Assembly (NCBI RefSeq): GCF_018327685.1
Contig: NZ_BNEL01000001.1
Span: 4,402,001 to 4,466,000, forward strand
Source of the DNA: Streptomyces sp. TS71-3
GTDB lineage: Bacteria > Actinomycetota > Actinomycetes > Streptomycetales > Streptomycetaceae
Direction: 5' to 3'
Length of the DNA stretch: 64,000 bases
The notes beneath the pieces were generated by a model. It ran no database searches and was not told the origin of the DNA. It worked only from the letters and a program-made list of their open reading frames with translations. How positions within the stretch are numbered: the first letter of the stretch is position 1; each line of letters starts with the position of its first letter. This document shows, piece after piece, positions 60,365 to 64,000 of the stretch. Made by a program: the position numbers and the translations under genes.

Positions 60365-61041
60365 CCATTCGCGTAGTGCTCGCCGACGACCAGGCACTCC
60401 TGCGCAGCGCCTTCAAGGTGCTGGTGGACTCCGAACCCGACATGGAAGTGGTCGGGGAGGCCTCGGACGGCGCCGAGGCGGTGGAGCTCACCCGCGAACG
60501 GCGCGCCGACGTCGTCCTCATGGACATCCGGATGCCCGGCACCGACGGACTCGCCGCCACCCGCCTGATCAGCGCCGACCCGGGGCTCGCCGACGTCCGC
60601 GTGGTGATGCTGACGACGTTCGAGGTCGACGAGTACGTGGTGCAGTCGCTGCGCGCCGGGGCCTCCGGCTTCCTCGGCAAAGGGTCGGAACCGGAGGAAC
60701 TGCTGGGCGCGATCCGGGTCGCCGCCGCCGGCGACGCGCTGCTCTCGCCGGCCGCCACCAAGGGGCTGATCGCACGGTTCCTGGCCCAGCAGGACGGCCT
60801 CGACGGTCCCGACCCGGTCGGCGCGGAACGGCTCGACGCCCTCACGGGACGCGAGCGCGAGGTGCTGGTGCAGGTCGCGGGGGGCCACTCCAACGACGAG
60901 ATCGCCGAGCGCCTGGCGGTCAGCCCCCTCACCGTCAAGACGCACGTCAACCGCGCCATGGCGAAGCTCGGCGCCCGCGACCGCGCCCAGCTCGTCGTGA
61001 TCGCCTACGAGACCGGGCTGGTGCGGCCCAGGGTGCACTGA
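60361..61041 (+). CDS. NarL/FixJ-family response regulator
   Basis: The 226-aa protein has receiver residues D9, D10 and D55 (VVLMDIRMPGTDGLAA) and K near 107 (GFLGKGSEPEEL), then a LuxR-type helix-turn-helix (LTGREREVLVQVAGGHSNDE, IAERLAVSPLTVKTHVNRAM). The GTG start overlaps the kinase stop as GTGA, so the pair is translationally coupled. Likely targets include the RND permease 400 bp downstream. This is an inference from position. Confidence 0.93.
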   Translation: MTIRVVLADDQALLRSAFKVLVDSEPDMEVVGEASDGAEAVELTRERRADVVLMDIRMPGTDGLAATRLISADPGLADVRVVMLTTFEVDEYVVQSLRAGASGFLGKGSEPEELLGAIRVAAAGDALLSPAATKGLIARFLAQQDGLDGPDPVGAERLDALTGREREVLVQVAGGHSNDEIAERLAVSPLTVKTHVNRAMAKLGARDRAQLVVIAYETGLVRPRVH

Positions 61042-61444
61042 GGCCGGTGCGGCCCAGGGCGCGCTGAAGGGGAGCGGGACGCCCGGGCCGCGGACGTCCC
61101 GGAGCCGGAGCGTCCGGCAGGTGCCCCCGCTGAGCCGCTAGACCCAAAGGTGTAGAAGCCGTACTCCGCCCGCAGTAGGACACCGCCGAGGATCTGGACC
61201 TGGGAGCGACGAGTCCGGCCCTCCGCATGGCGGAGGGTATACGCGGGGGTTCGATTCATGACTCCGCGCCGCCGCGATCCCCCGCACGCCGGGTCCGATG
61301 TGACCGGGCACCGCGCCCTGCTCTCGGGCGCCGGGCCCGTGCGCCGGGCCGTTCGCCACAGCCGCGCCGCGGCCGGGGGACCGCCCGGCGGGGCGCCACA
61401 ACCGCTTGCCACCGTCGCACGCCACAGAAGGAAGACCGTCACCC
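61042..61444 (+). other. RND upstream region with short dyad
   Basis: This 403-bp region lies between the response regulator and the RND permease. It contains the perfect dyad CCCTCCGC-ATG-GCGGAGGG at 61219-61237, followed by GTATAC and CGCGGGGGTTCG, a local promoter-like patch. The dyad is a candidate operator, possibly for the adjacent response regulator. A short plus-strand frame inside is not convincing as a gene. Confidence 0.5.
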
Positions 61445-64000
61445 ATGTCCTGGCTGTCCAGATTCAGCCTCGCGCAACGGGCGCTGATCGGGTTGATGTC
61501 GATCATCGCGATCGTGTTCGGCGCCATCGCCATCCCGCAGCTCAAGCAGCAACTGCTGCCCACCATCGAACTCCCCATGGTGTCGGTGCTCGCCCCGTAC
61601 CAGGGCGCATCCCCCGACGTGGTCGACAAGCAGGTGATCGAACCGCTCGAGGACAACATCAGGGCGGTCGACGGCGTCACCGGCGTCACCTCCACGGCGA
61701 GCGAGGGCAACGCCGTCATCATGGCCCAGTTCGACTACGGCAACGACACCAAGCAGATCGTCGCCGACGTCCAGCAGGCCGTGAACCGCGCCCAGCTGCC
61801 CACCGACGTCGACCCCCAGGTCATCGCGGGATCCACCGACGACATACCCAGCGTGGTGCTCGCGGCCACCGACGACAGCATCGACCAGCAGGCGCTGGCC
61901 GACCGCCTCGACAGCACCGTCGTGCCCGCCCTGAAGAACATCGACGGCGTCGGCCGGGTCACCGTCGACGGCGTCCGGGACCTCCAGGTCACCGTCACCC
62001 CGGACGACGCGAAGCTGGCGCAGGCCGGCATCAGCCCGGCGGTCCTCGGCCAGGCCCTCCAGGCGGGCGGCGCCACCCTGCCGGGCGGCTCCTTCGACGA
62101 GGGCGGCAAGAACCGCACGGTCCAGGTCGGCGGCGGCTTCGGCTCGCTCGCGCAGATCCGGGACCTGATGGTCGGCGGCGAGGGCGTCAAGCACCCCGTG
62201 CGCCTCGGGGACGTCGCCAAGGTGCAGCAGGAGCCGGCGCCCGCCGACTCCATCACCCGCACCGACGGCAAGCCCAGCCTGTCCGTGGCGATCACCTCCG
62301 ACCGGGACGGCAGCGCCGTCGCGATCTCCAAGGCGGTCCGGGACCAGCTTCCCGAGCTCCGCCGCGACCTCGGCTCCAGCGCCTCCCTCACGGTCGTCAG
62401 CGACCAGGGCCCCGCGGTCTCCAAGTCCATCAACGGCCTGACCACCGAGGGCGGGCTCGGCCTGCTCTTCGCGGTCGTCATCATCCTGTTCTTCCTGGCG
62501 TCGCTGCGCTCCACGCTGGTCACCGCCGTCTCGATCCCGCTCTCCGTGGTGCTCGCGCTGATCGTGCTGTGGACCCGGGACCTCTCGCTCAACGTGCTCA
62601 CGCTCGGCGCCCTGACCATCGCGATCGGCCGCGTCGTCGACGACTCGATCGTGGTCCTGGAGAACATCAAGCGGCACATCGGCTACGGCGAGGAGCGCGC
62701 CTCCGCCATCCTCAACGCCGTCAAGGAGGTCGCCGGCGCGGTCACCGCCTCCACGCTCACCACCGTCGCCGTCTTCCTGCCGATCGGCCTGGTGGGCGGC
62801 GTGGTCGGCGAGCTGTTCGGCTCGTTCTCGCTGACCGTCACCGCCGCGCTGGTGGCCTCGCTGCTGGTCTCGCTGACGGTCGTGCCCGTGCTGTCCTACT
62901 GGTTCGTGCGCCCGCCCAAGGCGCTGCGGAACGTGGACCCGGAGCAGGCCCGGCGCACCGCGGAGGAGAAGGAGGCGCGCAGCCCGCTGCAGCGCGTCTA
63001 CGTGCCGGTGCTGCGGTTCGCGACCCGCCGCCGCGTGACCAGCGTGGTCATCGCGATCCTGGTGCTGGTCGCCACGTTCGGCATGGCGCCGCTGCTGAAG
63101 ACCAACTTCTTCGACCAGGGCCAGCAGCAGACCCTCTCCATCAAGCAGGAGATGGCGGTCGGCACCAGCCTGGCGGCGTCCGACACCGCCGCCAAGAAGG
63201 TTGAGAAGCTGCTCGACGGCGTCGACGGCATCAAGGACTACCAGGTCACCGTCGGCTCCTCCGGGTTCGCCGCGGCCTTCGGCGGCGGCACGGGCAGCAA
63301 CCAGGCCTCGTACCAGGTCACCCTCAAGGACGACGCCGACTTCGACGCCGTGCAGAAGCGTGTCGAGGACGGCCTCCACCAGCTGACCGGCGTCGGGGAG
63401 ACCACCATGAGCGCGGGCGACGGCTTCGGCAGCCAGGACCTGAGCGTGGTCGTCAAGGCGTCCGACGCCGGTGTGCTGCGCACCGCGTCCGACCAGGTCA
63501 GGACCGCCGTGGCGGGCCTGGACAACGTCACGGACGTGCAGAGCGACCTGTCGCAGTCGGTGCCCCGGATCTCGGTCAAGGCCAACGCCAAGGCGGCCGC
63601 CGCCGGCTTCAACGACACCACCCTCGGCCAGGCCGTCGCGGAGGCCGTCAACGGCACCAAGACCGGCAAGGCGACCCTCGACGACACCGAGCGGGACATC
63701 GTGATCCGCTCCGCCAAGCCCGCCACCACCCTGGACCAGCTCAAGAAGCTCCCGCTCGGTCCGGTGCGGCTCGGCGACATCGCGGACGTCAAGTCGGTGG
63801 CGGGTCCCGTCTCCATGACCCGGATCGACGGCGAGCGCGCCGCGACGATCACGGCTCGGCCGACCGGTGACAACACCGGCGCGGTCAGCGCCGCCCTGCA
63901 GTCGAAGATCAACGGCCTGGACCTGCCGAAGGGCGCCACGGCCGAGATCGGCGGCGTCTCGCAGGACCAGAGCGACGCCTTCACGTCGCTGGGCCTGGCG
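61445..64000 (+). CDS. RND efflux permease, AcrB/HAE1-like, truncated by window end
   Basis: The first 852 codons are visible, with no stop to the right edge. The ATG at 61445 starts SWLSRFSLAQRALIGLMSII, the first RND helix. Periplasmic-type loops follow (QLKQQLLPTIELPMVSVLAP, YQGASPDVVDKQVIEPLEDN), then the helix block GLGLLFAVVIILFFLASLRS and NVLTLGALTIAIGRVVDDSI. In the last segment the usual paired aspartates of the proton relay appear as VVDDSIVVLEN. After WFVRPPKALRNV the second loop follows. RND permeases expel drugs or lipids using the proton gradient. This belongs to the AcrB-like rather than MmpL type, which is less common in actinomycetes. Confidence 0.92.
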   Translation, partial: MSWLSRFSLAQRALIGLMSIIAIVFGAIAIPQLKQQLLPTIELPMVSVLAPYQGASPDVVDKQVIEPLEDNIRAVDGVTGVTSTASEGNAVIMAQFDYGNDTKQIVADVQQAVNRAQLPTDVDPQVIAGSTDDIPSVVLAATDDSIDQQALADRLDSTVVPALKNIDGVGRVTVDGVRDLQVTVTPDDAKLAQAGISPAVLGQALQAGGATLPGGSFDEGGKNRTVQVGGGFGSLAQIRDLMVGGEGVKHPVRLGDVAKVQQEPAPADSITRTDGKPSLSVAITSDRDGSAVAISKAVRDQLPELRRDLGSSASLTVVSDQGPAVSKSINGLTTEGGLGLLFAVVIILFFLASLRSTLVTAVSIPLSVVLALIVLWTRDLSLNVLTLGALTIAIGRVVDDSIVVLENIKRHIGYGEERASAILNAVKEVAGAVTASTLTTVAVFLPIGLVGGVVGELFGSFSLTVTAALVASLLVSLTVVPVLSYWFVRPPKALRNVDPEQARRTAEEKEARSPLQRVYVPVLRFATRRRVTSVVIAILVLVATFGMAPLLKTNFFDQGQQQTLSIKQEMAVGTSLAASDTAAKKVEKLLDGVDGIKDYQVTVGSSGFAAAFGGGTGSNQASYQVTLKDDADFDAVQKRVEDGLHQLTGVGETTMSAGDGFGSQDLSVVVKASDAGVLRTASDQVRTAVAGLDNVTDVQSDLSQSVPRISVKANAKAAAAGFNDTTLGQAVAEAVNGTKTGKATLDDTERDIVIRSAKPATTLDQLKKLPLGPVRLGDIADVKSVAGPVSMTRIDGERAATITARPTGDNTGAVSAALQSKINGLDLPKGATAEIGGVSQDQSDAFTSLGLA

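Noticed and set aside
57698..60397. 899-codon minus-strand open frame over pspA, pspAA and the kinase
   Set aside because: It covers three recognised plus-strand genes, has low-complexity composition and shows no domain.
61138..61250. Possible tRNA-like segment (GGTTCGATTC near 61248)
   Set aside because: A T-loop-like string is present, but no acceptor, D or anticodon arms pair around it on either strand.
61439..63379. 646-codon minus-strand open frame opposite the RND gene
   Set aside because: Its composition is repetitive His/Gln/Arg/Gly/Asp typical of GC-rich antisense shadow, while the opposite strand encodes a clear RND permease.

Overview
The window looks like a chromosomal segment of a Streptomyces or very close actinomycete. 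The DNA is extremely GC-rich with strong third-position GC bias, GTG and TTG starts are common, and the gene content is typical of the genus: a WhiB-family protein, an NsdA-like TPR regulator, a GlnR-type box in front of glnA, DUF4191 and DUF3043 membrane proteins, and paired NarL-type two-component systems. From memory, the order lipB-lipA-small ORF-DUF4191-RDD-glnA and the run aceE/GntR/sucB/lpd/pepA/cobS/cobT/cobU/pspA resembles the S. coelicolor core around glnA. That resemblance was not checked by alignment.

Layout. (1) 1-6300: the 3' part of a sigma-like membrane protein, a two-component pair, a receiver-less winged-helix regulator preceded by a 39-codon ORF, a small conserved protein, and a secreted ParB-like protein. 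(2) 6.8-19.7 kb: a sugar or polyol module with a CsbX/RbtT-type MFS permease, an ABC importer (binding lipoprotein and two permeases, no ATPase), three Gfo/Idh/MocA oxidoreductases, a double-SIS sugar isomerase, a BadF-type sugar kinase and a ROK repressor with a repeat-rich divergent promoter. (3) 19.9-29.6 kb: a WhiB-like protein, a DUF2231-like membrane protein, glnA with its GlnR box, an RDD protein, DUF4191, lipA, lipB and an NsdA-like regulator. (4) 30-38.6 kb: single housekeeping and accessory genes (FAD oxidoreductase, TIGR01777 epimerase, GNAT, DUF4240, SDR, WYL regulator, double-MerR regulator, TIM-barrel protein). (5) 38.9-48.7 kb: pyruvate dehydrogenase E1, a GntR regulator, a two-lipoyl-domain E2, dihydrolipoamide dehydrogenase and leucyl aminopeptidase. 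(6) 49-54.2 kb: cobS, cobT, a methyltransferase and a cobU fused to a degenerate metallo-beta-lactamase-like domain. (7) 54.4-64 kb: an HtrA-like lipoprotein protease, a methyltransferase, DUF3043, PspA with PspAA, a histidine kinase/response regulator pair and an AcrB-type RND permease that runs off the right edge.

The genes connect functionally. The lipoate genes (lipA, lipB) supply the cofactor of the E2 protein, which works with the adjacent E1 and E3. The PspA, two-component and RND genes lie together, fitting envelope stress. The sugar module carries import, phosphorylation, isomerisation and redox steps together under a ROK regulator.

The non-coding sequence is the most unusual part. 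A 20-bp element (GCGCAGTTCCCCGCGCCCCT) occurs at least ten times. It lies beside two homologous terminal-inverted-repeat elements of 117 and 231 bp (MITE-like), and beside a separate hairpin family. Several gaps also hold minisatellites with 7-, 9-, 12-, 18- or 26-bp periods. No tRNA, rRNA, CRISPR array or intact insertion sequence was seen.
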